From assembly GCA_965220285.1 (NCBI GenBank), contig OZ244818.1, positions 4,278,001 to 4,342,000 of the forward strand: a stretch of DNA of 64,000 nt. Reading direction: 5' to 3'. A program made the position numbers and the translations under genes. Shown here one piece after another: positions 63,294 through 64,000 of the stretch. Under the pieces are notes generated by a model that saw nothing but the letters and a program-made list of their open reading frames with translations, made no database searches and was not told where the DNA came from. Position 1 is the first letter of the stretch, and every line of letters begins with the position of its first letter. The stretch is from Bin5 sp009843665 (GTDB lineage: Bacteria; Chloroflexota; Anaerolineae; Caldilineales; Caldilineaceae).

Positions 63294-64000
63294 ATGGACA
63301 ACCTGCTCGAAGTCAAAAACCTGCAGACGCACTTCTTTATGGCCGAAGGGGTCGCCAAGGCCGTCGACAGCACCACCCTCTCCATCCGCCGCGGTCAGGT
63401 CCTGGGCGTCGTCGGTGAAAGCGGCTGCGGCAAGAGCGTCACCGCCCGCTCGATCATGCGCATGGTGCGCCCGCCAGGACATACTGTAGACGGGGAAATC
63501 CTTTATTCGCGAGACGACCAGGACGGGCAGAGCATGGTCCTCGACCTGCTCCAACTTCCCGCCACGGGCACGGAGATGCGTGCAATTCGCGGCGGAGAGA
63601 TCGCGATGATCTTCCAGGAACCTCGCGCCTCGCTCAGTCCGGTCCATCGCATCGGCGACCAGATTACTGAAAACATCCTGCTTCACCAGTCCGTAACTCA
63701 GGCCGAAGCCGAAGATATCGCCATCGAAATGCTGCGGCAAGTGCATATTCCGCTGGCCGAGCAGCGTATGGACGCCTTCGCCCACCAACTGAGCGGCGGT
63801 ATGTGCCAGCGTGTCATGATTGCGATGGCCCTCTCCTGCCGCCCCAGTCTGCTTATCGCCGACGAGCCGACCACGGCCCTGGACGTGACTACCGAAGCCC
63901 AGATCCTGGAGCTGATGCAGGGGCTGCAGGCCGACCTGAATATGGCCATCATGTTCATCACTCACGACCTGGGCGTCGTCGCCGATATGGCCGACGAAGT
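63294..64000 (+). CDS. ABC transporter ATP-binding protein, DppD-type (cut by window end)
   Basis: The first 235 codons are present and the gene continues past the window. Walker A GESGCGKS is at 41-48, then the Q-loop IFQEPRASLSP, signature LSGGMCQR and Walker B LLIADEPTTALD, with the H-loop in FITHDLG. DppD-type proteins also carry a C-terminal oligopeptide-transporter domain, which would lie outside. It is the fourth gene of the second importer operon, 76 nt after DppC. Confidence 0.93.
   Translation, partial: MDNLLEVKNLQTHFFMAEGVAKAVDSTTLSIRRGQVLGVVGESGCGKSVTARSIMRMVRPPGHTVDGEILYSRDDQDGQSMVLDLLQLPATGTEMRAIRGGEIAMIFQEPRASLSPVHRIGDQITENILLHQSVTQAEAEDIAIEMLRQVHIPLAEQRMDAFAHQLSGGMCQRVMIAMALSCRPSLLIADEPTTALDVTTEAQILELMQGLQADLNMAIMFITHDLGVVADMADE

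Overview
The window looks like the chromosome of a high-GC member of the Chloroflexota, most likely a Caldilineaceae-type lineage such as those found in sponge and marine samples. This rests on several Tat/lipobox solute-binding proteins of a style I associate with that group, on the DUF3048 lipoprotein, and on many sugar-acid genes. It is recognition from protein style, not a computed placement. I saw no rRNA, tRNA or CRISPR array.

Left part (1-24 kb) is mostly housekeeping. It runs: a small membrane protein, then trigger factor-clpP-clpX; a minus-strand set of a zinc-ribbon membrane protein, three tandem M42 aminopeptidases and mutY; a three-gene ABC-2 exporter; alaS, a baseplate-J-like membrane protein and ruvX; an MNT/HepT-like nucleotidyltransferase pair; glutamate dehydrogenase; a sugar-phosphate isomerase-like protein; mtaB; and a UMF1-type transporter.

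Middle part (24-44 kb) turns to carbon metabolism. On the minus strand are pyruvate kinase, a DUF3048 lipoprotein and a tight four-gene operon (enolase-superfamily dehydratase, SelA-like PLP enzyme, alanine-glyoxylate-type aminotransferase, GlcD-GlcF fusion oxidase), which suggests sugar-acid breakdown passing through glycolate, glyoxylate and glycine. On the plus strand is a peptide/oligosaccharide ABC importer (binding protein and two permeases) followed by SelA-like, NHL, NHL, SelA-like. This block has visibly weaker GC3 bias than its neighbours.

Right part (44.6-64 kb) is a carbohydrate-use island: a fumarylacetoacetate-hydrolase-family enzyme, three large related binding proteins, four tandem paralogous beta-propeller proteins, an FG-GAP/VCBS calcium-motif protein, a VapBC pair, a PsbP/DcrB-like small protein and a second Dpp-type importer whose ATPase runs off the window edge.

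Three copies of a non-coding repeat (about 9.62-10.04, 43.7-44.0 and 53.14-53.74 kb) lie at the borders between gene clusters. They share a 78-bp identical core with two GC hairpins. Two copies have GGGTGCATCCC-type terminal inverted repeats and one is flanked by a 7-8 bp direct repeat, so they look like MITE-type elements. Strong hairpins without U-tracts follow all four binding-protein genes.
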